The notes under the pieces were generated by a model. The model was not told the origin of the DNA. It saw only the letters and a program-made list of their open reading frames with translations, and did no database searches. Positions 1-12,893 of a DNA stretch of 64,000 nt are shown here, in pieces. The number at the start of each line of letters is the position of its first letter. The stretch's first letter is position 1. The translations under genes were made by a program, and so were the position numbers. Source of the stretch: Nageia nagi (lineage: Eukaryota; Pinophyta); NCBI GenBank assembly GCA_050084985.1, contig JBITNC010000001.1, forward strand, positions 204,104,001-204,168,000, read 5' to 3'.

Positions 1-540
1 TCTATATACTCTTATGTGTTAATAAAATATTATTAGTTATTGATCATTAATGACCTTTATCAATATCTTATTTCATCATCATTTACCCCTTTTGATTTTG
101 AGTTGAGTTTTGAATTTTGCAAAATGTATCTTAAAAGGGGGAATCTATAAGCACATCAAAATTACCTTCCTACCCTTGATCATTTTGCATCTTCATGATT
201 TCAACTAATCTCTCCATCATAGCATTTTTTACCCTTTTAGGTTGAGCCTAGATCAGTATACTAGTTTCCCAGAATGGTTCACCAGTTGGCTAGCTAACTA
301 GCCAACTAGCTAAGTCAACCAACCTATCGATTTGTTGCTAGATTTATAAAATTCAATTTAATCCAAATTTTCCTCCTAATGTTTTCCCTAAATAGCAAAT
401 ACTAAACTAAAAAACTAGGTTTTTTAAAAAATAATTATAAATAAAGTTAAAATAAAAATCATAAATTATAAAAATATATGGTTTGTAATTCAAAAACTTA
501 CCCTAGTTTCATATGCTTACATATTTCTATATATATATAT
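1..540. other. AT-rich intergenic DNA, no gene seen
   Basis: No coding reading, RNA gene or element end was recognised here. The stretch is AT-rich and ends in a short TA run near 520-540. The only structured part is the small palindrome listed separately. Confidence 0.5.
284..307. repeat. Perfect inverted repeat, 10 bp arms
   Basis: Left arm AGTTGGCTAG (284-293), loop CTAA, right arm CTAGCCAACT (298-307), all arm bases paired. It could form a hairpin or cruciform. No transposon ends or target duplication were seen around it, so its role is unknown. Confidence 0.7.
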
Positions 541-850
541 CCTAATACCACATAAAAAACCTAATCATAAACCCTAAATTACAAACCCTAACCCTAAAAC
601 CAAAACTTTGATACTTGACCCTAACCTTAAATCCCAACCCTAAACATTACCCCCTTCATCCTAAACCTATCACTAACCCTAAACCCTAATTCTAACCCTA
701 ACCCCTAACCTTAAAGCCTAATTATAAACCCTAAATTGTAAACTATGAAACCTAAAATGTATCCTAACCTTACACCCTACACCATAACCTTAACCCCTTC
801 ACCCTTAACCTCACACCCTAAACCCAAAATCCCAAACCCTAATCCTTTAA
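541..850. repeat. Degenerate telomere-like CCCTAAA repeat block
   Basis: About 300 bp rich in CCCTAA, CCCTAAA and AACCCTAA words, with at least a dozen recognisable units separated by diverged spacers. The plant telomere unit is CCCTAAA on this strand. The units are out of phase and mutated, so this is an old interstitial telomere-like tract or an AT/C-rich satellite, not a working telomere. Confidence 0.65.
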
Positions 851-936
851 ATGTAATTTATTAATTTTCTTAAGATCTTTTTCTTTTGTTATACTAATGA
901 TTTATAATTTCTGAATTTTTTTAGTTAGTGTTCATA

Positions 937-1660
937 ATGGTTGGAGATAAACATGGAGATAAGGGTAAAGGTAAAAAAGGAAAGGAGCTATATACATCAA
1001 ATGAGCTCGATCCTAAGATGAAGTGTAATATTGTATTTATAAATATTTATCAATGTATTTCCAATATGATTATTTAATTTTTATCATTTTTAAAGGAAAA
1101 TAAATTTAAAAAAAAATACTAAATAAGGCTATAAAATAATTACACAATTATATGAAAAAAATAAAACAACATTTGAAGTCAATTGACATAAATTATGGAG
1201 GCCTTGGCAAGACATTGAGATCGAGGTCTTGAGGCATCAACCAATCAAGTAATAAGTTTTGATTTTGTTAATTTTTTATTACTTATATTGAAATATTATT
1301 TTTATAATTTTTATTCTTTCTTCATTGTAAATTAAAAATGTGGTAAAGGTGACATCATGAGTATTGAAATTGTAGAGTCTATAAATCAACAGTCATGATA
1401 ACCTATATTTAGGACATTTGTTGGTGAAAGGGGAATTGAAATAAATGTTCAATCAAATGAAAAATTTATAAAAGACAAAGCCAATAAAACTTGATGTTTG
1501 AACAATAAATATTTTCATATTGATTTGCAATATTTTAATTTACTAATATTTTCAAACATTGTTGAGGGAAATTATTTTATGACACTCCTAAGGATTATAC
1601 ATTCACATATTTTGATTCCACATTAGATGTTAAATGGAAGAATTAATGAAAGAGCATAAG
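937..1660 (+). pseudogene. Decayed coding-like stretch, unknown family
   Basis: An ATG at 937 opens a short lysine- and glycine-rich reading (MVGDKHGDKGKGKKGKELY) just after a pyrimidine-rich AG that could be a splice acceptor. A second coding-like block starts at the ATG at 1357 and reads on, past stops, to about 1600 with believable residue composition. The two are separated by AT-rich intron-like sequence. No domain was recognised. It may be the remains of a multi-exon host or transposon gene; chance cannot be excluded. Confidence 0.22.
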
Positions 1661-3234
1661 TTTATTTTTTATAAATTAATATTAATATTATTTTGTAGTT
1701 CATTAGTTTTTATTTTTATTTTTAAATATTTTTAACAAATTTTAAAAACTTATTTCATATCCAATTTAAAACTAATTTTTATTATTTTTTATATTTTGTA
1801 GGTAAGAGAAAATTGATAGCTCAATTTTAGAAAATGTTTGGTACAAGATGGAGCATGGAAAATACACTCTAGAAAATGGGGAAGAATTTGAAATGGAAGA
1901 GAAATAAGGAGAGATAAATTAAAAATAAATAAAAAATTGGCCAACTTGAGCATAAAAGTAGAAGAGATACTAAAACTAACAAAAACATTATGGAAGTCTT
2001 TTTTTGAGTGTGGATAAGGAGGAAGTAAGTCACCAATCCACAAGTAAGCCCTCACCAAGACAAACCATATCATGCATATTTTAGAGTGTCATATTCCATG
2101 CATTATAGCCACAAGTTAGGATTTACCAAGAAACAAGGAACAAAAGCCCTTTTTATAAGTCTATTTAGTGAAATGTTTAATATTTTAAAATAAATAGTTA
2201 AATATGTATAATAATATTTGAACTAGGTATTTATTTTTTGTAGTTTGAATGATACAATAGAATGCTAATTGTGATAGAAATGAAAATTGGCCTTAAAAAT
2301 GGTTTTATGGTACTTTAAGATTACATGGAGTTACTAGTAAGTACTAATATTTTATGAATTTATAATTAATTAGTAATATTTGAAATTGATGCATAAGTTT
2401 TTTTATTTTTTAATATTTACTAATGATTAATTTATAATTATTATTTGCAAGATGTAGTTGAATGCAAGGTTAATTTTAGCCACTAATATTTGTTAATAAG
2501 TGAATTTTAGAAATTCTAAAAAATTGAAAGTGGCAAAGTTTTTGGATTACAATAACATCCTTATCACCAATTTTTTTTTTGGCCTGGATCGTAATTCAAA
2601 TTAATATTTTAAATTAATTTTTTATTTTTTACTAATATTTTGGAATAATAAATAGCTAACTTTACCTTGAAATTATAAATTATTATTTATATTTCTACTA
2701 AATCACCCAATATAAATACCTTAATCTAAATTTGATACATCTATTGTTGTTTTCTTCTCGATCTCTTTTGAGCAAGCATATGGACATAGGATTTGAAAAG
2801 ATTTACCAAAATTGGTGATATCTTATTCTTAGTCTTGTTATGTTTCATAATATTTATAGTTTTATTTATAAAATAAGTGTCATATTCCTCTAAATGGTAG
2901 CAGATTCCTTCGAATAGTGACATCTTCCTTTGAATGGCTAATTTTGCTTCTAAACGGTAGCATCTACATTCAAATAGTAACATTTTCCTCTTAATGATGA
3001 CATATGTAAGAGTATTAAAAATAACACTCAAATAACATTCAATCGTAACATAAAATTTCTTAACAAGATTAACATTCAATCCTAACATAAAAATAACACT
3101 TAAACACAGTAATGAAAATAACAAGGGCATTCAAAATAGTCTTAAACTAAATTACTTTAAACCACCAAAGTACTTTAAACCATCAAAGTAGTCTCAACTA
3201 TAATTTAAATAAAAGTAGTCTCAATAGTAAGAAA
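1661..3234. other. AT-rich stretch, nothing recognised
   Basis: No supported gene, repeat end or RNA was found. Short open readings exist on both strands but lack recognisable domains and look like chance products of AT-rich DNA. Around 2880-3000 there is a loose direct repeat of a roughly 20 bp phrase containing AAATGGTAGCA or AATAGTAACA variants. Confidence 0.4.
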
Positions 3235-5110
3235 TCAAATTAAAATGCTTCTCCTCCTTATCCTCCTCATAAACCCATTTGGATCATCTAATGAAAAACC
3301 AATAATACTAGTTGCTTTGGCAAGATTACATAATATATCTCATTTTGAGGCAAATGCATTATCTACTAAAAGCAAACTAAGATTTGCAACTATTTTCTCT
3401 TTCCATAAAATATTTGGATCAAGTTGATGCTCCTTGATTGTTAAAATATAAGCATTATTCATTTTTTTTTAATTGAGCCATTACATATTTCATTTGAATG
3501 GTCATACTCAAACTTTGTTTTTGAAGTTTTCAAATGAATCTTAAATATTTTAATATCTTTGATCAATTTATCATACCTTGCATGCAGTCATATAACAATA
3601 TAGAAATATTAAAAGTTAAGAAATTTAGATTTTCAAGCATAAATAAGAATATATAAATATTGAAAAGTACCTTGTTACCTTATTTTTTTCCTTTTGGGCC
3701 TTTGTAATCTCTACCAAATTTTTTTCTCTTAACCAGAGATCATAATAAGCTTGAGCTTCTACATTTAAATTTTCTAAACATTTAAAAATAATACTCATTA
3801 TGTTATCATCATATCCACTTTTCACATCGATTGGACCTGCTTATACATAATCCTTTAAACTTTCTATTTTAGCAAGTTCATTCTCAACCAATTTATACAA
3901 GAATCCCATTGAGAACAATTATGATAATGGGTATTAATTTCCTTTATCAATGATTTGGACTTTACTTCCCATATCTTTAAAGTATTAACATTATCCAATA
4001 CAATGTCATTCAATTATGTGAAAGTATCATCTAAAATAAGTGCATTCAAAGGAAAGTTTGTGAGTTCATCATTTGTTTTATCGATAGTATCCTACAAGTT
4101 TTGTGGATATGGTGCATAACTTGTTTGTTGAGGATGAGAAGGTTGTGAAAAATTAACTTGAATCTAAATAATATAATAGGTGCTCAACTGAGGATTTGAA
4201 CCATTATTAATTCCCAAATAATCCACATCCAATGGTATATTTTATAAACCATTAATGCCAACACTTTATACATCCTATAAATCAAAATTTGGAAAAGAAG
4301 AGACTGTTGATAAGTTAACTATTATATTTCTCATATAAGGATTATCTTACTTTAAATTGAGATATTTTCCTACTATTCTTATGAAGATTAGATGTGGAAT
4401 AGGTGGTGGAGGCATGGATGACCTCCTTTTTTGAGAACCTAACCTATCACTTGTATTTAAAAATTATGTATTATGAAATATAAACTCATTTCTAATAGTT
4501 AAGGAATTGAGAAAAAAAAAAATCAAACATATTTACTTGAAGGAGGAGTAGATGATGTAGGTTGCACCAAATAACTTGTAGAAATAGGATGCTAACTTGG
4601 TGAATTTTCCATTTCTTGATCTAAATTTGCAATAACTAGAGTAGGATCTACATACAAACATATATTTATAGACTTATAGCTAAGGTTTATAAAGATAAAG
4701 AAATAAAAAATTCACACAATAGCATGGTTCTATCAAGGCATACAAAAAATAGCAACTTTACCTCCTTTTTTTTTAGACCTTCAATGCATTGGACTTCTTG
4801 AGCTCCAAGTTCAAACTCAAAAGTCAAAGTCCTTTCAAGATAGCTCCTTTTGGGAATGGCTACATTACCTTCTCCTACAACCATAACAATATGTACAAAA
4901 ACATAAATAATTTATATAATTGAATAACAAAAATATATCAACTATAATAAAATATACATGTATTCATTGAACTTTCACCAACAATAGGAGGTGATACATT
5001 CTTGGTCTTTCTAGTAGCCAATCTTCTAAATATTAATGGACTAGTAGTGTCTACAAAATTAGTATCACCACCATATTTAGGATGAACTCCTCTAAGTAAT
5101 GCCTACCTTT
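3235..5110 (-). pseudogene. Decayed multi-exon gene, downstream exons (unknown function)
   Basis: On the minus strand several blocks read as protein with few stops and are separated by AT-rich gaps with GT...AG borders. Order along the gene: block near 5110-4965 (contains GGDTNFVDTTSPLIFRR), block near 4890-4750 (GEGNVAIPKRSYLERTL), a proline-rich block near 4440-3850, block near 3830-3680 (ends AQKEKNK before a GTAACA donor-like site), and a last block near 3590-3235 (contains DPNILWKEKIVANL and LDDPNGFMRRIRRR, ending at TGA 3237-3235). Several internal stops look like CGA to TGA or CAG to TAG. I do not recognise the family. Upstream exons probably lie at 39763-40560, across element A. Confidence 0.45.
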
Positions 5111-5220
5111 TTGTGATGTTTGTTATGTACAAAGTTGAAATAATATATTTTGTTAATATTTGTAAAATAATTATTCAAATTCAAAAATTTTAACTTAAAA
5201 TTTGAATTGATTATGATTTA

Positions 5221-6613
5221 TGTTGATTAAGATGTGTTAATTTAACACATGTTCCTACATATCAAAGTTAAAATAATAATTCTATTGATACAATTTCTAT
5301 TGCTACAAATTAATCTTTGGAGAAGGTTTGCTCCTTTCTTGGTCAAACTAAGTAAATGGAAGTTACAAAAAAGCAAATGATGCATGAAAATTAACTTAAG
5401 GGGCTTAAAAAAATCTAAAATAATATGCTAAGAGTGTAAGTAAACAAATCAAATAAATATTCAAACCAACCCAGGCATTCATTAAACAAAAATTCAAGTT
5501 GATTGAATAATTTGATTTTATAGACACTAAATTAAAAATGACACTTCAAGTAATAACACAATATAAGAGGTTTATATATATGGATTAACTACTACTCATA
5601 TTTCACAATCCATAAGTACAAATAAGCAAATCACACAATCATTTAAGAATAGCAAAAAATAGATCATAGTTGAGAGATTAAGAAGTAAATCATATTCTAT
5701 TATCATTTGATACAAGTACAAAATAGGGGCAATATCTACTATATATGATCCCTTTCTCCTTAATAATACTATGGAATCTATGCTAACTAACTCCTAATAA
5801 AATTTGACATATGAAAATATCTATAACTAACTTTGTATTAGATTTTATCTTGATATAATTTACAACTTGGATCCAAATCTTTAATCTTATAGAATAATCT
5901 CCTATGTATCTCGATGCTTTTGATACATCTAGAGCCCAAAACCTGAATCTAGCAGTTGAAATCACCCTCTTGGAAACAAAATGCATCTTATTAGAGTTCT
6001 AGTGCTATCTATAGGTACTTGTATTTTGATGGACCTATTGTAATCAAATACTAAGGAAAATAGACTATTCTGATAGAAACCTTACCCATGTTGAATATAG
6101 ATGGTCAGAACTTGGATTCTCAAAATGGAACATGTAAAGTGATTGATATGACTAAAATTATCCATGATTTATGCTTGAATCACCTTCAATAGGGTTAGAC
6201 TTGATAAGAATACCTTGAAGGATTTTCTCACTATTTTGGTTAAAATTAGTCCTCTCCACACTATTGAAACTCCGCTAAAATTAAATGCTTCATGGAACAT
6301 GAGAAAATGGCTAAGTATGGTATGGTATTAACTTCATCACTACTCTAATGATGTTTCTAACTTAAGAATTATCATACTTATATCATAGCTAAACTTTATG
6401 AAAAATACTTCAAAAATGGCTAAGTCCTAGCCTTTATAGATTTTGTTTCCCTTTCGACAAAATATGTGCATACTAAAATTGTAGGAATTTCATTAAAATC
6501 ATACATGCTCAAAATTGGCTTAGTATAGCTATTCCAAAAATAGTAAGGCTATGAAAAAGAACATACCCATGCAAAACCTTATTATCTCTCCTAAATACAT
6601 ATATGACTATACA
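5221..6613 (-). repeat. Element A, 3' LTR
   Basis: Direct repeat of 38356-39762. On the plus strand it starts TGTTGATTAAG and ends GACTATACA; read in element direction it begins TGTATAG and ends ATCAACA. A hand comparison of the first ~175 bp shows about 17% mismatch to its partner, the most diverged pair in the window, fitting A as the oldest gypsy insertion. Confidence 0.85.
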
Positions 6614-6899
6614 TTTTGATAACTTGCTAGAAGATTTGTGCCATAGAATCTCAAACTTAGAACAAAAAATTGCAACTCTACACCAAAATTGCTAATTAAC
6701 TATATAAAAGGATGCCTTAGTCTACTCCATATTTTGGTGTATCCTTTGAAAAAATAGTTGTAACTATGGCACATTCCCATCAGAGGGTACACCATTCTAT
6801 TGAATCAACATTGTTAAAAAAACAAATTGGTTAATGAGATTTAAAATTATGTTTAATTTGATGTAAACTCAATGATGCATTTCTCTACCTTTATCATTT

Positions 6900-9230
6900 C
6901 CTAAGAAAACTTGGAGAACTTATCATCAAAATTGTCCTCCATCCAATTAGAAAACCTATCATCTCATTTTTATGTTGCATCATACAATCCCTTCATCTCA
7001 TCTAATGTATATACAATTTTATCCCCCTTGTATAGAGGAGGCATAATTTTTCTATCAAAAACCTTCAAGGTGTCATTTAGCTTATTTATCTCCAACATAA
7101 AGGATTTCATACATTTCTCCATACACAATATCAACTCATACACATGGGCCACCTTTTGGGACATTGCCAAAATATTATCATGGGAACTGTTAGTATCTAA
7201 AATATCCTTCTAATTCATTATATTTATAACTTCTATGTTTTTTGTATATATTTTTACAATTCTACTTTATAGATAAAAAATAGCCTTATATTCTTCTAAC
7301 TTTTTCTTATAATATAATACATATTCTCAAATTGAATTTAATACACTCAAAACTAGAAAAACCTTACCCCAATATCTGAATTTGATATTCTTTAATGTGT
7401 CTATAGGTAAGCCTATTTTGATTTGTTCCTTTACATCTTAATCCAAAGTTTGCTCTTTGTTCTTCAACTTTTCTTCTAGCTTTGCCTTTAATTTTTTGAA
7501 ATTATTAGTTGTTGCCTTCATATATGTATCCCTTTTAGCATTAATATCTTGTGCAACCTTCAAATCTTCTTAGAGATTTTTTTCTCTTCTTTTAGAGATT
7601 TACACTCCATCTATTTTCCCTTTAAATAAGCTTTCAAAGAATCAATTTCTAACTCCAAGGCTTCAAAAATCCATTCTTCATGGTGAGCTCTATGCCTTTG
7701 GCTTTAAACTCCTCTTTCCTTTCTTCCATATCTTTGCTCAAATTTAAATAATATACTACTTATTGTAGCTATTGAATTTGTTTATTTAATAAATTTATTT
7801 GAGTATGGTACAATTTCTCCTTCTCAATTACCATGGATAACTTTTTCTCTGATTTATCCATTTTTCTTTCAAGCATTGTTACATCTGCATTCATTAGGGT
7901 CATTCTTAGTCTCATTATCTTCCTCTTATACATGCAACTTATTTTATCTAACCTTAAGTATAAGGATATTCCCTTCACATCATCTAGTTGTTCAAATTTC
8001 ACATCAAGTTATGTAGCAAAAATCTCTAACACCTACCTTTGGATGTCAACTGTAGTATCTAATTATATTCGACATTGAGTTTTCTATTTTTTATGAATCT
8101 TCTCAAACCACTTTTTATTTGATTTATCTATGCTGCTATAGTTAGTGGGTCAAGAAGAAGAATATATTTTTTTAATATAAATAGGAGGTATTACTATAAC
8201 TACAACATCCTCCTCATCATCATATTTTTCTTATGATGGAATTACCTATTATGGGTGCAATAATAAGCTCATCACTTTTTGTAGTTGACCCTTGCAAGAT
8301 CATTTTTTGAGGTTGGGTATTTTGGGGAGGCTTTTGGTCTTTCTTTATTCTCATATATTTTTTTTTCTAATGATTTAGCCTTCCTCTCTTGGGTGATCAT
8401 CTTCTCAGCAAGGGCCTCTTCCTTTTCAAGTTGCTTAGCTAGAGCAACATCTTTCTTCTCCTTTTTTTTTCTTTTCTACTCATCCTCTTCTATAATACTT
8501 TTCTCTAGCTCCTTTATGTATACAATATCTTTATCAACCATTATCATTTCATACATACAACCTACATTGAGAGTAGATTATGCTCATACATGATAGCTTG
8601 CATCTATTGTTTTTTTCAATAAGCAATGCTCCTTCATAGACATTTGCCCCTTTCCCTTCACTACTTATGGAATTTTTTCAATAGTTCTATCCTTTTTCTT
8701 TTTAGGTTCCATGGCCTTAGCTATAGTATACTTCTTATCATAGGTTTTTGAGAATGCCTTATCTTAAATATTTTTGCTTACTTTCCACCTGGTATTGTGT
8801 AAAGCACTTTATTTTTTACTCTAACCAGTCAAAGTTATCTAGACTTTCTAAGGGCCTTGGGAAAACTAGTTTCTCTATTAGAGTAAAGGGAAAACTCTAG
8901 TATGATAGTATAGTTCTACCTCTAGAGGGGGATGCAAGGAGTCTCTAGTAGGGCATTAGATAAAAATGGCCGATCCTTAGATTTGTTTCTAAAATTTTCA
9001 AACTTATCCTTAGAAACCCTAACAAAATTGAGAGCTTTTGAATTGATAATATTCAAATGAGCTATGAAAAATCTCAAAGGATTATATAGCCATGATACTA
9101 AAATCTTCTCTAGATGCAGCTTCTATATCTTTTTTATCAAGTATTCCCAGCAAAATTTGTTATAATATTGAATTATGTTAAAACCTAGAGAATATGTGTA
9201 TAGGCTTTTTTACCCGTTAGGGAATCCCCA
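6900..9230 (-). pseudogene. Element A third ORF (post-integrase), decayed
   Basis: The region between integrase and the 3' LTR reads, with stops and frameshifts, as a long protein resembling those at the same place in B and C. Visible parts: a lysine-rich patch EPKKKKDR at about 8710-8688 and a heptad-like charged coiled-coil segment at 8002-7769 (contains LERKMDKSEKKLSMVIEKE). Further coiled-coil-like sequence continues to about 6970. The N-terminal part near 9230-8800 is badly decayed. Function unknown; position recalls the extra ORF of env-like plant gypsy elements, but I see no convincing membrane segment. Confidence 0.5.
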
Positions 9231-9637
9231 TGATATTTCAACATAGTCCTCTTATCTCATGACTTCCATTGTAAACATCTAGTTCAAAATAAAAAATAGA
9301 AGTCTCATAGGCTTATCACATAATCCATTCAATATAATAATAGTATAATTCTCTATGAAGTAGTAATCACCTTTCCATAACTACCCTTACTTCAAATTCA
9401 AAATTGCTAACTTGGACAATCTAGAGTGAATTTTGTTGAAAATGAAATTCAAAGAAAGAAAAATAAAATATATCATAAAATAATAATAAGATCCACTTAT
9501 GATGATTACCTACATCCACTCATCCACCCTCCAAGGATTTCCATCTTCATGTGTCTGAGATAACTATAGGTTTGGGAATACCTTAGAATGTTGGTGAAGT
9601 AGCAACCAACAAAGTAAATAAGAATAGTGATACTCAT

Positions 9638-10300
9638 TCAACCTATCTTTGTTTCCAATCCATACAACAAATTTATCATCCACCATTTCATACCATATTT
9701 GAGGGTAAACTTTAAAAATTTAGCTCCTATAAACATCAGACCATTATTAGAGATAACAGTTTGTGGGAAACCAAACCTTATGATAATCCTCTCTATGAAA
9801 GAGATGATTGTGTCTTGATCTTGGTGTTTGGTAGCATAGGATTTCATCCATCTTATCAAGTAGTTTGTAGCTATTAGTATGAATATATTTTTGGTTGAGA
9901 ATATTGGATTGATCATACCAATAAAATCAAGGCCCCATTGTTGGAAAGGCTCTTCTACAGTAATAGGTTGTAATGGTATAATTATCATTCTTCTTCTTCC
10001 CATAAATCTATGGCATTTATCACATTATTTGGTAATATAAAATGAATCTATGTACAAAAAAGGATAATAAAAATCTTCTTATTAAATCTTTATATTAGTG
10101 GTATATCTTGAGTAGTATCCTCTGGAAAAACCTAAATGAAACTCTTTTAGAACCTCTTTAACTGATGAATGCATCTCAACAACATCCTATCATGATTTTT
10201 TATGTATAGTACATCATATATCATGCAATAGTTAACATAATTTAATATAAATATTTTCCTCTAAGAGCCATTAAGCTTTTATGGTAATATACCACTATCA
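9638..10300 (-). pseudogene. Element A integrase
   Basis: The CDKC half of the HHCC zinc finger is at about 10026-10015. The core follows: WGLDFIG carries the first catalytic Asp, and ISNNGLMFIG stands where gypsy integrases have S-D-N-G, so the second catalytic Asp is Asn. The reading stops at 9638 before the region with the third (Glu) residue is clear, and the C-terminal part is hard to follow. In a live element it would join cDNA to the host chromosome. Its neighbour upstream in the element is RNase H; downstream is the third ORF. Confidence 0.75.
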
Positions 10301-10399
10301 AAGTATGTACAAAGTTGAGTTATCCAGTTACCTAATTCTTCTAAAACTTCTAAAAGTTTTCTATCTTCATATTCTACTTCAGTAATCATGATATGATCA

Positions 10400-10880
10400 A
10401 AGTTGTGATCTTCAACCAATTATTTACAAAGAGCTCTTCGCTTAACTACTTTAGTAGGATAGATTTCAATGTTATATTACAAAATCTTTATGATCCATAT
10501 GGCTCTACTAGAATCCATCTCACCTTGCAAAATATAACTCCTAACATCTAGGTGGATGGTAAGCATTATAAATTTTTTCTAAGATATGTAATGCTTAAAC
10601 TTGTTAAGCACTATAATATTTTAAATGAATCTATACCTTTCTTCTACTTCATGCTTGTTTTGGCTAAAAAAGGCTATAAGGTGTTCATCATGATTATCTT
10701 CCTTTTATATTAGAATTGTAGCAATACTCTTTTCTACTCCATATGCATGCAAGATAAAATCCTTTGAGAAGTCAAAATTTCTTAATAATAGAGTGAACAT
10801 AATAGTGGATTTTATCTATTCAAAGGTCTTAACTTTCTCTAGTTTCCACTTGAAAGGAAAATTATCTTTGATCAATTCTA
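10400..10880 (-). pseudogene. Element A native RNase H domain
   Basis: Following the RT fragment in element direction, the minus strand reads with interruptions as the gypsy RNase H that directly follows RT (phrases FILHAYGVEKSIATILI and HLIAFFSQNKHEVEERYRF). Several stops interrupt it. This is distinct from the extra RNase H at 22130-22500, which lies before RT. Confidence 0.6.
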
Positions 10881-10908
10881 TTATTATCTAAACAATTCTA
10901 ACAAAATC

Positions 10909-11071
10909 CTAAATGAACCTTCTTATAAAATTGATTTGACCCAAAAAAGCTTGCAACTTCTTAATATTGGATAGAATGGTAATCATAGAGATAGCATCCA
11001 CTCTCTCCATATCAATGGAGAAAACATATTTTGACATGAAATGTCTTAGCAACTTCCCTTGATCCATAGAA
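10909..11071 (-). pseudogene. Element A reverse transcriptase, C-terminal piece
   Basis: Reads in the minus direction from the copia insertion junction (11071): GKLLRHFMSKYVFSID, then LQAFLGQINFIRRFI, the conserved end of the gypsy RT palm and connection. The open reading runs into the copia LTR upstream, so its apparent start is an artefact. The N-terminal part of the same RT resumes at 21081 on the far side of the copia element, with TAGAA duplicated at both junctions. Confidence 0.8.
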
Positions 11072-12387
11072 TGTTGAGCAAGTGTGATTGTCATTGTTGT
11101 CAACATGTGGTTTTGGCTGTGTCTTCACGCGAGTTTTTCTAGAAGCAGATAAGCAGGCTTTCGGAATGAAGTGATGACGTTCCGGAATGAAATGATAAAG
11201 CAGAGTTGTGAAATAGTCCGGGTTCTGGAAAAGGTGAGAGTTGTAGAGAAGTCCGGGTTCCGAAGGAGATGAGTGATTGTCATGCTGTCAACAAGGCTTT
11301 GATCGGGTTTCAGAGGTTTTGACCGGGTTTCGGAGGAGATGAGTGATGGTCAAGTTGTCAACAAGGTTTTGATCAGGTTCCGGAGTGGTGAGTGATTGTC
11401 ATGTTGTCAACACATGATTTTGGTAAAGATCGGGTTAGTAAATAAAGCATTCCGGAAGAGATGATGTCAGCGAGTTCGGGCCTTAACTCAAAATCGGAGT
11501 TCGAAAGTGATGAGGTCAGCAAGGAGCGATCAAATAGCCGGAGCCAACGAGTAAAACATTCCAAAAGCAAGAGATGATGTCACGGGGAGAACAATGTTCA
11601 CATTTGTGAATAGAATCGGGTTTCGGAGATGATGAGGTCAGCAAAGAGTGATCAAAGAGCCGAAGCCAGCGAATAAAGCATTACGGAATGCAGAGATGAG
11701 ATCGGTAAAGAGAGATTGAAAATCAAGAGTCCATAAAGTAAATGTCCCAGAAGTAAAATGTTCCGGATTAAAAGGATGACATCACAGAGGATAAGATAGT
11801 CGCGTTTTGCTAAAGACCGGAGTCTGGAGATGATGACGTCAGCAGTTGGTGTTGAAAAGTCTGGAGATAAAAGTTCGAAGACAAAAGTCCTAAGATAAAA
11901 GTCCAGAAATGATGACATCATGTGGGAAGCATTTTACTCTACTTTCGGAGTCCGGAGATGATGACATCATGGTGTATACAATAAAGAGTCCAGAATTATC
12001 AGAAATACCATTATGAAGAAGAAAAGAGTCCGGAGATGATGACATCACGATGTATACAATAAACATCCAGTAAGCGAGACAAAGAGTCCAGAATTATCAG
12101 AAATACCATTATGAAGAAGAAAAGAGTCTGAAATTATCAGAAATAATCAGATACTGTCAAATCTCCAAAATCAGTGGAGAAAGAGGCATACTTATCTAAA
12201 CAACTCTGTTTGAGCAATAGGAGCGTTCGTCAGTTACAGCAGTTGTAGACTCAGATAGTGAATTCCCTTTGGTACAGAAGCAGTTACAATCAAGGATTCC
12301 TTTTCAGTTTGTTTTTGATAACGTGTAATGATAGGAACAATTTCTTGATGTGTAACAGTTAATTATAGGAATGAAGTGAATGGAGTG

Positions 12388-12606
12388 GAAGTTATGATTG
12401 CACAGCTCGAGGAGAGTGGTAGTTATGAGTGCACAGCTCGAGGAGAGTGGAAGTTATGATCGCATAGCTCGAGGAGAGTGGTAGTTGTGAGTGCACAACT
12501 TGAGAAGAGTGGAAGTCATGAGTGCACAGCTCGAGGAGAGTGGAAGTTATGATTGCACAGCTCGAGGAGAGTGGTAGTTGTGAGTGCACAGCTTGAGAAG
12601 AGCAGA
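12388..12606 (+). repeat. 31 bp tandem array in the copia 5' LTR
   Basis: About seven head-to-tail units of 31 bp built on GTGCACAGCTCGAGGAGAG followed by TGGAAGTTATGA or TGGTAGTTGTGA. Alternate units differ in the same way (GGAAGTTATGA against GGTAGTTGTGA), suggesting an older two-unit duplication. The same array is at about 20069-20287 in the 3' LTR, so it predates this insertion. Upstream LTR arrays of this kind often hold enhancers; that is inference. Confidence 0.85.
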
Positions 12607-12893
12607 AGTGGTGATTGCACAAAAACAAGAGAGATGTGTGTATAGTAACGTGTTGGAGTGGAGGCAAGAGAGTGCGATGAGATGTGCGTGTAGAGAAGTG
12701 CGAGAGAGGAGGTGATAGTGTGGAAGAGGGGAGTATCTAGAGAAGGTGAAGTGAGCAAATGAATATGCAGAGAGTATAGTGATTGTTTAACTGTGTTAAT
12801 TTGGAGCTGTGTGCAGAGAATGAACAGTGAGCATTAGAGCTAGACGATTGAGGGTCCTCTGGAACTATATTCTGTCATCCCTTTTGAATGTTG

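Noticed and set aside
541-850. Real chromosome end
   Set aside because: Units are degenerate and out of phase, and ordinary sequence continues on both sides.
1789-2073. 94-codon minus-strand reading rich in Phe, Leu and Ser
   Set aside because: Composition matches the antisense of AT-rich DNA; no domain, no neighbours, and low-complexity hydrophobic runs.
3245-3427. Plus-strand open reading of 60 codons
   Set aside because: It lies opposite the last exon of the minus-strand decayed gene, which has better protein character; treated as a shadow.
12388-12606. Evenly spaced 31 bp repeats resembling a CRISPR array
   Set aside because: Units are head-to-tail with no unique spacers, lie in both LTRs of a plant retrotransposon, and no cas gene is present.
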